Below, piece by piece: positions 1-8,206 of a DNA stretch of 61,187 nt. Where the stretch lies: assembly GCF_000876655.1 (NCBI RefSeq), contig NZ_JYCN01000031.1, positions 1-61,187 on the forward strand, written 5' to 3'. The notes beneath the pieces were generated by a model. That model worked only from the letters and a program-made list of their open reading frames with translations. It did not search any database and was not told the DNA's origin. The position numbers and the translations under genes are program-made. Numbering within the stretch: the first letter of the stretch is position 1; each line of letters begins with the position of its first letter. This DNA comes from Arthrobacter sp. SPG23. GTDB lineage: Bacteria; Actinomycetota; Actinomycetes; Actinomycetales; Micrococcaceae.

Positions 1-211
<211 letters not shown>

Positions 212-364
212 GTAAAACAAAAACAGACACACCATGCGCCCCCGGGAAAACGGGAAACACACAATGCACAAAATTTGAAACCAGCTGTAAAAACCAGACC
301 ACACCACGGGGTGGCGGATCCAGTCAATTCAACCAATCCATAAAATAAATTGGTATCAACAAAC

Positions 365-395
365 TTGGCACACTATTGAGTTCTCAAACAACAGA
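365..395 (-). promoter_or_regulatory. rrn leader antitermination/processing motif
   Basis: The minus strand holds TTTGAGAACTCAATAG followed by TGTGCC. This is the conserved actinobacterial rRNA leader element (boxA region) that lies between the rrn promoter and the 16S gene. It sits about 160 nt before the mature 16S end, as expected. Its antitermination role is known from other actinomycetes; here it is inferred from sequence. Confidence 0.75.
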
Positions 396-451
396 CACAC
401 CCGGCACCACCACAACATCTCAGCCGTGGATCGCTCCGGAGCAACTTCCCA

Positions 452-480
452 AACTTACCTGAACTCAAGACTCAAAGCAA
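452..480 (-). promoter_or_regulatory. candidate rrn promoter
   Basis: On the minus strand TTGCTT (480-475) and TAAGTT (457-452) are separated by exactly 17 nt. They are followed by a G+C-rich start region (GAAGTTGCTCCGGAGCG) and then the rrn leader motif. Hexamers, spacing and position all fit a sigma-70-type rRNA promoter. The transcription start is not determined. Confidence 0.6.
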
Positions 481-817
481 ATCAGCGTTTCCGTGATCTG
501 CCGGTCATCGAGGCCATCCCCGCCTTCACACAGCACGCCAAGTGGCGAACCGTTTTTCAGGCTGTTTAGAAGGGGTTTTGGCCGCCTTCGGTAACCAGCT
601 TCTCGCCGGCCCCCTCTCGGCGACTTAGAAAACAATACACCTACTTCGCCCTCACCGCAAACCCTCCCCGCTTGGAGGTCTAACCCCCGTCAATCCGGGC
701 CAAAACGGGCACTGCCGGCACGTTCCGGGGCACCGGCGTCGTGCGCGGATTCTGTGTGCTGCATCACCGCAGCCGACTAGTCGGGCAAGCCCGACTGGAA
801 CCCGAACGGTTTAACGC
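481..817. other. intergenic stretch upstream of rrn
   Basis: No convincing gene is seen between the candidate rrn promoter and the terminator of the ribosomal-protein operon. The stretch is less GC-rich in places (for example AGAAAACAATACACC near 625) and may hold further upstream rrn promoter or activator sites, but I cannot define one confidently. Confidence 0.5.
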
Positions 818-855
818 AAGAAGGGTCGGCAACCGTGAGGTTGCCGGCCCTTCTT
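818..855 (-). terminator. hairpin terminator of rpmB-rpmG-rpsN
   Basis: A 17-bp stem (left arm 818-834, right arm 839-855, loop GTGA, one G-T pair) lies 44 nt past the rpsN stop. The long, stable stem suits intrinsic termination. The downstream minus-strand sequence (GCGTTAAACC) is only weakly T-rich. It would separate the operon from the rrn leader. Confidence 0.75.
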
Positions 856-898
856 AGACCACTGGAATCAGCAGCTCTGAGCTAACAGCTGTACTGAA

Positions 899-1204
899 TT
901 ACCAGGAAGACTTGGTGATGCCCGGAAGCTCACCGCGGTGAGCCATGTCGCGGAAGCGAACACGGGAGATACCGAACTTCTGGAAGGTACCGCGGGGACG
1001 GCCATCGATGATGTCGCGGTTACGCAGACGTACCGGGGAGGCGTTGCGGGGCAGCTTCTGCAGGCCGAGGCGTGCAGCTTCGCGTGCTTCGTCGGTTGAG
1101 TTGGGGTCAACCAGGGCCTTCTTCAGTTCGAGGCGCTTTGCAGCATAGCGCTCGACGATGACTTTACGCTGTTCGTTCTTAGCGATCATTGACTTCTTAG
1201 CCAT
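899..1204 (-). CDS. rpsN: 30S ribosomal protein S14 (zinc-independent type)
   Basis: This 101-aa protein begins MAKKSMIAKNEQRK and ends with the S14 signature region RNRDIIDGRPRG...RVRFRDMAHRGELPGITKSSW. It binds 16S rRNA in the head of the small subunit. It contains no cysteine, so it lacks the CxxC zinc knuckle of the short S14 form and is the zinc-independent (C-minus) paralogue. It is the last gene of an rpmB-rpmG-rpsN operon, with its start 5 nt past the rpmG stop and a ribosome binding site (GAGAGGAG) inside the end of rpmG. In actinomycetes such C-minus sets are usually extra copies used under zinc limitation; I could not find a clear Zur site here. Confidence 0.96.
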   Translation of the reverse strand: MAKKSMIAKNEQRKVIVERYAAKRLELKKALVDPNSTDEAREAARLGLQKLPRNASPVRLRNRDIIDGRPRGTFQKFGISRVRFRDMAHRGELPGITKSSW

Positions 1205-1209
1205 AGTGC

Positions 1210-1377
1210 TTAGCGCTCCTCTCGGAATTCGACGTGCTTACGGATGCGGGGGTCGTACTTCTTCAGAACCATGCGGTCCGGGTCGTTACGACGGTTCTTG
1301 CGCGTGACGTAGGTGTAACCCGTGCCAGCGGTCGACTTGAGCTTGATGATCGGACGTACGTCCTTGTCCTTAGCCAC
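1210..1377 (-). CDS. rpmG: 50S ribosomal protein L33
   Basis: A 55-aa protein (MAKDKDVRPIIKLKSTAG...YVTRKNRRNDPDRMVLKKYDP) matching the L33 family over its full length. It has no cysteines, so it is the zinc-free form. I chose a GTG start whose first base is the last base of the rpmB stop codon (TAGTG), which gives the normal length and the conserved N-terminus. L33 lies near the exit site of the large subunit. It is the middle gene of the rpmB-rpmG-rpsN operon and is probably translationally coupled to rpmB. Confidence 0.95.
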   Translation of the reverse strand: MAKDKDVRPIIKLKSTAGTGYTYVTRKNRRNDPDRMVLKKYDPRIRKHVEFREER

Positions 1378-1613
1378 TAGAGCTTCACTCCTCGTGCCAG
1401 GATGGCGGCTACGACAACGTCGATGCCACGCACGTCGATGGTCTTGATGCCACGTGCAGAGACCTGCAGGGTGACATTACGGCGCAGGGACGGAACCCAG
1501 TAGCGCTTCTTCTGGATGTTCGGGTCGAACCGGCGCTTGTTGCGGCGGTGCGAGTGCGAAATGCTGTGTCCAAAGCCCGGCTCGGCTCCGGTCACCTGGC
1601 AGTGTGCTGCCAT
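1377..1613 (-). CDS. rpmB: 50S ribosomal protein L28
   Basis: A 78-aa protein starting MAAHCQVTGAEPGFGHSISH and containing the L28 signature RRNKRRFDPNIQKKRYWVPS. The ATG at 1613 is preceded by AGGAGA at good spacing. It has a single cysteine (Cys5) and no paired CxxC, so it too is a C-minus form. L28 binds 23S rRNA and is needed for late large-subunit assembly. It is the first gene of the three-gene operon; its promoter must lie between 1614 and about 1800. Confidence 0.95.
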   Translation of the reverse strand: MAAHCQVTGAEPGFGHSISHSHRRNKRRFDPNIQKKRYWVPSLRRNVTLQVSARGIKTIDVRGIDVVVAAILARGVKL

Positions 1614-2092
1614 GACGACTCTCCTCATGAAATAAATGAAACGGTCCGCAGCGTTCCGCGTCCCGTGCGACAGGCGGCGTCCGCATCCAGCTTTCACACA
1701 TTCGGCAGTCCGCAGGCGTGGACAGTCGGCGAAAGCCGGCTGTCTTCCGTACTACGGGCGAACATGATTGGCCACGAGTACCGGGCAGAGGAATCCACTG
1801 CGAAGTACCGGGATGCTGGGCGAATACAGGAGTGCACGCAACTTGAGCCCCTAACTACCGGCCTTGAGGACTGTCGATGTTGAGGACAGATCCCGCCAAC
1901 CGGAGCAATTGCACACGCTCCGCGCCACCTAGCGCCTACCAAGTCTACGAGCTTGACTAATTAAAGGCCAATCGGGTAGCCGTCGTTGCCGCTCGGGGGT
2001 GTATAAGACCGGCACGCTCACCGTTCCCAAGTCACATCGGCGCCGAAGACTTTTCACAGCAGAATGAAAGGATCCGGCCGCAGTCTTGAAGC
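1614..2092. other. divergent promoter region, no gene
   Basis: This 479-bp gap separates rpmB (minus) from the ferric-reductase-like gene (plus). Open frames crossing it have no recognisable protein features. I looked for a palindromic Zur-type site (TGAAAATGATTTTCA-like) before rpmB and found only AT-rich TGAAATAAATGAAAC near 1627, which is not palindromic. Confidence 0.5.
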
Positions 2093-3538
2093 ATGAACAC
2101 ACAACTCCTGCCGGCCATGGCCGCCAGTTCCCGGGGCACCCGCAAGGGGCCGGGCACTTTTACGGCCCAGCACCGCCGGCGCCTTTTCCGCGCCGACCTG
2201 CTGACAACGTCAGCCTGGGCCTCCGTTGCCGCCGCAGTGGCGTTATGGCTGGCCGACGGCGGAGCTACCGGATTCTCTACACCCGCCGGAGCCTTCACCG
2301 CGTTGGGCATTGTGGCCGGACTCGCCGGCATGGACTTGGTCCTCCTGATGTTGCTGCTGGCGGCACGGATTCCACTCATCGATCAGACCGTCGGGCACGA
2401 CCGTGCCCTGGAATTCCACCGGAAGCTCGGCAAACCGTCGCTCTACCTCCTGCTGGCGCATGGAATCCTGGTCGCCATCGGCTACGGAATGGCCGAGGGG
2501 CTGGATCCCGTCAGTGAAGCAGTTTCCCTCTGGGTGATGGTCCCGGATATGTGGCTGGCCTATATTTCCATGGCGCTGTTCATCGCCGTCGTGGTCACCT
2601 CCCTGGTTGCCGTCCGCAGGCGCTTTCCCTACGAGTTCTGGTACGCGGTGCACTTGCTGACCTATGCCGCCGTCGCTACCTCAATCCCCCACCAGTTCAG
2701 TGTGGGCGGGCTATTCGCCGAAGGTACCTGGCAGCGCTGGTACTGGCTGGCCGTGTGTATCGCCACGGGCGCCGCACTCCTTCATTACCGCGTCCTGGAA
2801 CCCGTCGTTGCCACGTTCCGGCATCAGCTCACGGTAAGCCGGGTGGTGCAGGTGGCACCCGGCGTGGTCAGCATCGAGATGCATGGTCTGCACCTGAACG
2901 AGCTGGCCGGAACCGGAGGCAGGTTCTTCATCTGGCGGTTCCTGGCTCCGGGCCTGTGGTGGCACCCCCACCCGTTCAGCCTCTCCGCCGAGCCGCTGCA
3001 GTTCGATGCGTCCGGACGCGGCCTGCTGCGGATCACGGTCCGGAACCTTGGGCGGGGTTCGGCGCAGCTTGCCGCAGTGAAACCCGGAACCAAGGTGGCG
3101 GTGGAGGGACCCTACGGAATCTTCAGCACCGCCGCCCGGAGCCGGGACAAGGTGGTGATGATCGGTGCCGGGATCGGCATCACGCCTCTCCGGGCCCTCC
3201 TTGAATCGACGCCCTTCGCTCCAGGGCAGGCGACCGTCATCCTCAGGGGCCGCAGTGAGCAGGAACTCTACCTGGGCGACGAAATCCTGGAACTTGCCGG
3301 AAACCGGGGGGCGACCGTATTCCACCTGACAGGTGGCCGCTCGGGCCGGCACCCGGGCAGCTGGCTCCCGGACAGCACCACTAAAGCGGGCTACCGGCTG
3401 GCGGACTATGCCCCCGACGTCGCAACCGCGGATGTCTATGTCTGCGGACCGGCGGCGTGGGCACGGAATGTCCTTGCCGATGCCCGCGCCGCGGGCGTCA
3501 AAGAAGACCAACTCCACTACGAAAGGTTCGACTGGTGA
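2093..3538 (+). CDS. ferric-reductase-like transmembrane flavoprotein
   Basis: This 481-aa protein has an N-terminal block of about six hydrophobic segments (about residues 35-235) with internal histidines, as in ferric-reductase-like transmembrane domains. A ferredoxin-NADP reductase module follows: an FAD-binding segment containing HPFSLS (near 300), a nucleotide-binding loop GAGIGITPLRALL (near 355), a late CGPAAW motif and the terminal aromatic YERFDW. It probably moves electrons from NAD(P)H through FAD across the membrane. Its stop overlaps the start of an FMN-binding protein, and an ApbE flavin transferase follows, so the three form one electron-transfer cassette. The final acceptor (iron, quinone or a covalent flavoprotein) cannot be read from sequence. 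Confidence 0.85.
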   Translation: MNTQLLPAMAASSRGTRKGPGTFTAQHRRRLFRADLLTTSAWASVAAAVALWLADGGATGFSTPAGAFTALGIVAGLAGMDLVLLMLLLAARIPLIDQTVGHDRALEFHRKLGKPSLYLLLAHGILVAIGYGMAEGLDPVSEAVSLWVMVPDMWLAYISMALFIAVVVTSLVAVRRRFPYEFWYAVHLLTYAAVATSIPHQFSVGGLFAEGTWQRWYWLAVCIATGAALLHYRVLEPVVATFRHQLTVSRVVQVAPGVVSIEMHGLHLNELAGTGGRFFIWRFLAPGLWWHPHPFSLSAEPLQFDASGRGLLRITVRNLGRGSAQLAAVKPGTKVAVEGPYGIFSTAARSRDKVVMIGAGIGITPLRALLESTPFAPGQATVILRGRSEQELYLGDEILELAGNRGATVFHLTGGRSGRHPGSWLPDSTTKAGYRLADYAPDVATADVYVCGPAAWARNVLADARAAGVKEDQLHYERFDW

Positions 3539-4086
3539 GAATACGCTCAGCAATATCAGCAACACTTGCCTCCGCGGGCATCCTTCTTGCGGGGTGGCAA
3601 TCGGGCATCCACGTGGAAGACACACGGGGCGCCGCGGCCAGCACGCCGGCAGGAACCAGCGGGACCACCGGTGCCACAGGTTCCAGCTCAGGCACCACCG
3701 GTTCCACCGGTTCAAGCTCAGGCACCACCGGCACGAGCTCCACTTCAGGCACCACCGCGACAGATTCGGGCGCGGCCGCGGAACCCACAACCGGTGCCGC
3801 TGCCAAGGCCGGCGGAACCTACGCCGGCAGCGTGGTGCAGACCCGCTTCGGTGCCGTCCAGGTCCAGATCACGGTCAATGCCGGTTCCATCACCGACGTC
3901 ACGGCACTTCACCTGACAGACGACGACCGCAAGTCCATCATGATCAGCAACCGGGCGGCGCCCCTCCTTAAAGCCGAAGTCCTCGCTGCACAGTCAGCCG
4001 ACGTCCAGACCATCGGAGGCGCCACCATAACCAGCGACGCCTACCTGAGCTCACTCCAGGCGGCCATCGATGCAGCGAACCTCTGA
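3535..4086 (+). CDS. exported FMN-binding domain protein
   Basis: A 183-aa protein from a GTG start that overlaps the previous stop (GTGA) and has GAAAGG just upstream. It has a short N-terminal hydrophobic segment (export signal or anchor), then a low-complexity Gly/Ser/Thr linker (about residues 40-85) with repeated GTTGS/SSGTTG units. The C-terminus is an FMN-binding domain ending in GGATITSDAYLSSLQ. The Thr in GGAT (about residue 164) matches the site that ApbE enzymes flavinylate through a phosphodiester bond. It probably receives electrons from the reductase at 2093 outside the membrane. Confidence 0.85.
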   Translation: MRIRSAISATLASAGILLAGWQSGIHVEDTRGAAASTPAGTSGTTGATGSSSGTTGSTGSSSGTTGTSSTSGTTATDSGAAAEPTTGAAAKAGGTYAGSVVQTRFGAVQVQITVNAGSITDVTALHLTDDDRKSIMISNRAAPLLKAEVLAAQSADVQTIGGATITSDAYLSSLQAAIDAANL

Positions 4087-4927
4087 CTATCCCCCGGCGC
4101 CGCCAGCCCTCCGGGCCAGGACCTTCAGCTGCATGGGTACGGTGGTGAGCCTGACCCTGCCCGCAGCATTAGGGGCAGACAAGCTGGCAGCGGCAACCGC
4201 CGTCGTCGAACAGCTTTTCGCGGGGCTCGACGAAACGTTCAGCCTCTACCGGCCGGACTCGGAGGCCAGCCGGCTGGCGCGCGCCGAAATCGCGCTCCCG
4301 GAGGCGTCCGAGGACATGCGCCGCCTGTACGCCGACGCCGTCGGCTGGCGGCTGCTGACCGAGGGGGCTTTCACCCCTGAGCGGCCCGACGGCGTCCTTG
4401 ACCTGTCCGGGATCGTCAAGGGGTATGCGATCCAGGAGGCGGGTACGTCCCTGCTGGCGCTGGGCCTTCGCGACTGGTGCCTGAACGCCGGCGGCGACGT
4501 GCTGGTCAGCGGATCACCCGTGCTGGTCAGCGGATCACCCGTGCCGGGAAGCCCGGAATCCGCGGGACGCGAGCCGTGGCGGGCCGGGATTGTTGATCCG
4601 GAGGACCGCCGAACCTTGATTGCCGGCTACCCGCTGGGCGGCCGTTCCGGCGCGAAACTGGCCCTGGCAACGTCCGGGTCCGCGGAACGGGGAGACCACA
4701 TCTGGGCCGCCGGTGCAGGCAGCGGCGCCCGTCCCGGATCGGCTGCTCCGGTCTTCCGCCAGGTTTCCGTTGCGGCGGCGGACATCGTGACGGCTGACGT
4801 GCTGGCGACGGCGATCGTAGCCGGCGGGCTGCCGATGCTCGACCGCGCCACCGACGGGTGGGATATAGAGGTACTGGCCGTGCGCGCCGGCGGCGAACTG
4901 CTCGCGACGCCGGGCTTCCGGCGATGA
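4070..4927 (+). CDS. FAD:protein FMN transferase (ApbE family)
   Basis: A 285-aa protein whose start overlaps the FMN-binding gene by 17 nt. ApbE features include an early FSCMGTVVSL segment, a DLSGIVKGYAI motif (near 120) and LNAGGDVLVSG (near 140). The C-terminal AAADIVTADVLATA segment (near 240) resembles the metal-binding Asp/Thr region. The enzyme transfers FMN from FAD to a Ser/Thr of a partner, most likely the protein encoded immediately upstream. It is somewhat short for the family. A 21-bp tandem duplication encodes a doubled VLVSGSP just after the conserved NAGGD. Confidence 0.88.
   Translation: MQRTSDYPPAPPALRARTFSCMGTVVSLTLPAALGADKLAAATAVVEQLFAGLDETFSLYRPDSEASRLARAEIALPEASEDMRRLYADAVGWRLLTEGAFTPERPDGVLDLSGIVKGYAIQEAGTSLLALGLRDWCLNAGGDVLVSGSPVLVSGSPVPGSPESAGREPWRAGIVDPEDRRTLIAGYPLGGRSGAKLALATSGSAERGDHIWAAGAGSGARPGSAAPVFRQVSVAAADIVTADVLATAIVAGGLPMLDRATDGWDIEVLAVRAGGELLATPGFRR
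4499..4540 (+). repeat. 21-bp in-frame tandem duplication in apbE
   Basis: Two perfect 21-bp copies (4499-4519 and 4520-4540) encode VLVSGSP twice, and the next bases start a third partial copy. The reading frame is preserved. It lies in a loop after the conserved GGDVLVSG strand and is probably recent, since the two copies are identical. Confidence 0.9.
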
Positions 4928-4970
4928 CTTCCGACGTCGGCATCGGCTCACAGTGCCGGCGTGCGGTGGG

Positions 4971-5732
4971 TCAGAGCCGGGTGAGCTGGCTGTACCGGGG
5001 CTGGAGGCCGTCGCCCGAGGACTTCCCCGTGACCCGGCGGACCACCCAGGGTCCCGCGAACTCCCGCACCCAGCGCGCGTTTGCCCTGATGGCGTCAGCC
5101 CTGCTCAGCTCAGGCACAGGTGTCATGGGCGGTACATCAATGGAGTGATCGTGTTCGAGGACAGTCAGCACCCTCTTGGCCATGTTCGCGTGCCCGGCGG
5201 AGGACATGTGCATCCGGTCCTTGGCCCACATGCCCCAGTCGTAGTACTCGCTGAAACGCCAGTAATCCACCAGCAGGGCGCCGTGGTCGCCCGCAATGCC
5301 GCGCACCAGCTCGTTGTAAATGGCGGTGCGGCCGCGCATCGTGCCGAAAACCTTGGAACCGCGGGCGTCGAAGCCCGTAAACATCACCACGGTGGCGCCG
5401 GTGGCACTCAGCTTGCGGATGCCGGCGTCGTACTCCGCCAAAAGGTCGTCGATATCGATCTTGGGCCGGAGGATATCGTTGGCCCCCGCGTAAATGGTCA
5501 CCAGCGTGGGTTTAAGTTCGACGGCGGCGTCCACCTGCTCAGCCATGATCTGCCGGAGCTTCCGGCCACGGATGGCGAGGTTCGCGTACCCAAAGGACGG
5601 GTCCGCTGCGCAGAGCTGCTCAGCCACCCGGTCCGCCCAGCCCCGCACGCCGTTCGGGCGGGCCGGATCGTCGTCGCCGACGCCTTCCGTGAACGAATCT
5701 CCCAAGGCAACATAGCGGGCGGCAAAGTCCAT
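4971..5732 (-). CDS. SGNH/GDSL-family hydrolase
   Basis: A 253-aa protein from the ATG at 5732. Block I is YVALGDSFTEGVG with the nucleophilic Ser (about residue 11). Block II is LAIRG (Gly), block III AGANDI (Asn of the oxyanion hole) and block V DRMHMSSAGH with the catalytic Asp and His. It is probably an esterase or lipase acting on small acyl esters or acetylated sugars. There is no signal peptide, so it is likely cytoplasmic. It follows the glutaminase gene closely on the same strand. It is a clear paralogue of the gene at 9146, sharing PNGVRGWADRVAE and VVLFTGFD-type segments. A longer frame to 5834 would overlap glsA and adds nothing conserved. Confidence 0.9.
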   Translation of the reverse strand: MDFAARYVALGDSFTEGVGDDDPARPNGVRGWADRVAEQLCAADPSFGYANLAIRGRKLRQIMAEQVDAAVELKPTLVTIYAGANDILRPKIDIDDLLAEYDAGIRKLSATGATVVMFTGFDARGSKVFGTMRGRTAIYNELVRGIAGDHGALLVDYWRFSEYYDWGMWAKDRMHMSSAGHANMAKRVLTVLEHDHSIDVPPMTPVPELSRADAIRANARWVREFAGPWVVRRVTGKSSGDGLQPRYSQLTRL

Positions 5733-5775
5733 AGCGACAGTCTGCCACCCGTTGCCGCGAGCAACAAAGCGGCGG

Positions 5776-7590
5776 CTACTCGCGGATCCGGACGGCTGAT
5801 TCGCGCAGGTACTGTTCCACCCGCGTGTAAGCATCCCGGGTCAGGGCTTTCCACAGGGCGATGGCAAGCCTCGGATCGGTGGACTCCAGGTCGGAGATCG
5901 CCTCGGCGCTGAGCACCATCACCTCCACGGGCCCGTCCGCCCTGACCGTCGTTTCCTGCCGGTTGCCGCTGCCCAGCGCCAGCTCGCCGAAGGTCATGCC
6001 GGCGCTGAGGGTGTTGAGCTTGACCCGGTCCGGGCCGGGCCCGGCCGACGTACTGCTGACCTTGCCGGAGGTAATGAAGTAGACCCCGCCGAACCGCAGC
6101 CCGATGCGTCGGATGACGTCGCCGTCGTCGAACTTCTTCGCTGTCATCAGGCCCTGCAGGGCCAGCGCGTCCGCCTCCTCGAGCGGCGCCAGCGAAGGCG
6201 AGTTCGTGACCGGAACGTGGTCCCGGAGCAGCAGCCGGTCCCCGTACTTGGCCAGCAGCCGGTTTTCACAGAATTCGACGGCGGCACTCCGGGTCGAAAA
6301 CGAGGGTACCGCCCCGTCCCGTTCGCCAAGGGACTCCGCCACCGCGCCGTCCGCCTCAATCAGCACCAGCTCGCGGCCCGCGTGGGACAGCCCCTCCCGG
6401 GACTTTTCCAGCAGGCGCAAGGCGACCTCGCTGACCTGGTCGGTCCGGCGCAAGTCCAGGACCACCAGCTCGACGTCGTCGTCCAGGCTGCTGAGCTCGC
6501 GCACCATGGATTCGGTCCCGGCGAAGAGGAGGTCACCGTTGAGTTCGATCACGCGCGCGCGGTGCCCGTGGGCGCGGAGGATGTCCGCCGCTTCGGCGTT
6601 GCGCCGGATGCCCGAGGGCGTTTCGGTGACGTCGTACGCGGCAAGTATGGCCGAACGCCCGGTGCGCGCAGCCCGGACGAAATGCAACTCCATGTCCCGT
6701 GAGAGCCTCTGGGCCGTGGCCAAACCCCGCACGCTGCTGCCGTGTTCGTCGAGCGGCGGCGAGTAGACCGCCAGCCCCACCTGGCCGGGCAGGACGGCGA
6801 TAATCCCGCCGGCAACACCGCTTTTTCCGGGCATGCCCACGCTGCTGATCCAGGCGCCGGCATCGTCGTACATGCCGGACGTCATCATCACCGACAACAC
6901 CCGCTCCACCGGGCCGATGTCCAGTACCTGCCGGTGGGTGAGCGGATTCTTTCCGCCGTTCGCGAGCGTGGCAGCCATGATGGCGAGGTCGAAGCTGTTC
7001 ACCATGACCGAGCACTGCCGGAAATAGTCCTCCAGGACAGGCGTGGGATCATCCTCGATGATGTCGAAGGACCGGAGCAGATGGGCCAGCGCCGTGTTGC
7101 GGTGGCCGTGCTTCAGCTCGGATTCGTAGACCTTTTCGTTGACCGAAAGCTGACGGCCTGCGAATGCCGAGTACGTGCTGAGGATCCGTTTGAAGCTCGA
7201 CTGGCCGCCGGACCCCCTGATCAGCGACGTAGCGGTGAGTGCACCCGCGTTAATCATGGCGTTCGCCGGGCGGCCCGTCCCCTCGGCCAGCGAAATTTCG
7301 TTGAAGGAGTCGCCGGAGGGTTCAACATCCACCTTGGCATCCACGGCCTCGCTGCCGAGATCCTCCAGGGCAAGCCCGTAGGTGAACGGCTTCGAGATGG
7401 ACTGGATGGTGAATTCCGCACGTGAGTCCCCCACCTCATACACCTGGCCGTCCACTGTGGCCAGCACAATGCCGAAGCTGTCCGGGTCCACGTTGGCCAT
7501 GGCCGGAATGGTGCTGTACGGCTTGCCGTCCTTCAGCAGGGCGATCTCGGCGTGGATCTGGCGCAGGTAGCTCTGGATGGGCGATTCCAT
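5776..7590 (-). CDS. glsA: glutaminase A with STAS and cNMP-binding domains
   Basis: This 604-aa protein starts at ATG 7590 (MESPIQSYLR). Residues 1-310 are a serine-dependent, beta-lactamase-fold glutaminase with the SISK motif (Ser64, Lys67) and the conserved GRPANAMINAGAL and GKSGVAGGI segments. It hydrolyses L-glutamine to glutamate and ammonia. A STAS-like domain (about 330-430, VVLDLRRTDQVSEVAL) and a Crp-type cyclic-nucleotide-binding domain (about 470-590, with FGELALGSGNRQETTVRA) follow. The extra domains suggest control by a small ligand or partner. The usual bacterial enzyme is about 310 aa, so this is a long multidomain form. Confidence 0.93.
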   Translation of the reverse strand: MESPIQSYLRQIHAEIALLKDGKPYSTIPAMANVDPDSFGIVLATVDGQVYEVGDSRAEFTIQSISKPFTYGLALEDLGSEAVDAKVDVEPSGDSFNEISLAEGTGRPANAMINAGALTATSLIRGSGGQSSFKRILSTYSAFAGRQLSVNEKVYESELKHGHRNTALAHLLRSFDIIEDDPTPVLEDYFRQCSVMVNSFDLAIMAATLANGGKNPLTHRQVLDIGPVERVLSVMMTSGMYDDAGAWISSVGMPGKSGVAGGIIAVLPGQVGLAVYSPPLDEHGSSVRGLATAQRLSRDMELHFVRAARTGRSAILAAYDVTETPSGIRRNAEAADILRAHGHRARVIELNGDLLFAGTESMVRELSSLDDDVELVVLDLRRTDQVSEVALRLLEKSREGLSHAGRELVLIEADGAVAESLGERDGAVPSFSTRSAAVEFCENRLLAKYGDRLLLRDHVPVTNSPSLAPLEEADALALQGLMTAKKFDDGDVIRRIGLRFGGVYFITSGKVSSTSAGPGPDRVKLNTLSAGMTFGELALGSGNRQETTVRADGPVEVMVLSAEAISDLESTDPRLAIALWKALTRDAYTRVEQYLRESAVRIRE

Positions 7591-7647
7591 GGAGCCAACA
7601 CTACGGGCGTGGCGCACCCCTACGCGTCGCTGGCCGGGAGTCGCTGG

Positions 7648-8127
7648 TCAGGACTCGCGCAGGATCCAGTGATCGGCGTCCAGGCGGCCCACGATCTTCT
7701 CGCCAATGCGGGCGAGGTCAGCGACGTCGCGCTCGGACAGGGCATCAAGGAACAGCGTCCGGACCGCTTCCACGTGGCCCGGCGCCAACTCCACAATGGT
7801 GGCCATGCCGGCATCCGTCAGGTGGGCGGTGGTCACGCGCGCGTCGCGCGGATGCGGACGGCGTTCCACCCACCCCCTCTTCTGCAGCTTGGTGACCACA
7901 TGCGACAAACGCGACAGCGAGGCACTGGTCCGGGCCGCGAGTTCGCTCATGGGGAGGAAACGGCCTTCCGCTTCGGAGAGCATGGCGAGTACGTTGTAGT
8001 CGAAGAGCGAAAGCTTGCCCGCCGCGTGCAGCTTCGTGTCCAGCGCCGCGGGCAGCAAGGTGTTGATGCTCAGCTGGGCAAGCCATGCACGGCGTTCATC
8101 GGTGTTGAGCCAGCGCGGTTCGGTCAT
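7648..8127 (-). CDS. MarR-family transcriptional regulator
   Basis: A 159-aa winged-helix regulator. The segment LSLFDYNVLAMLSEAEGRFLP leads into a recognition helix region SASLSRLSHVVTKLQKRGWV, and the wing RRPHPRDARVTTAHLTDAG is typical of MarR. It is transcribed away from the reductase gene at 8207 with a 79-bp gap, the common arrangement in which a MarR repressor controls itself and its divergent neighbour. There is no cysteine, so thiol-based redox sensing is unlikely. The ligand is unknown. Confidence 0.92.
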   Translation of the reverse strand: MTEPRWLNTDERRAWLAQLSINTLLPAALDTKLHAAGKLSLFDYNVLAMLSEAEGRFLPMSELAARTSASLSRLSHVVTKLQKRGWVERRPHPRDARVTTAHLTDAGMATIVELAPGHVEAVRTLFLDALSERDVADLARIGEKIVGRLDADHWILRES

Positions 8128-8152
8128 GGATACATCCTAGGAGAAAAAATGA

Positions 8153-8176
8153 TTGACAGTTCAAGCCCCGGCTGTC
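8153..8176. promoter_or_regulatory. candidate MarR operator
   Basis: Between the divergent MarR and reductase genes lie TTGACAGTTCAA (8153-8164), with TTGA/TCAA arms, and a longer dyad GACAG (8155-8159) with CTGTC (8172-8176). Either could bind the MarR dimer. The assignment rests on position and symmetry only. Confidence 0.35.
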
Positions 8177-8206
8177 CTGATCAACTGTCCCGGTCACAGG
8201 AGCGCC

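Noticed and set aside
1614..1700. A Zur box before rpmB
   Set aside because: TGAAATAAATGAAAC is AT-rich but not palindromic and does not match the Zur consensus.
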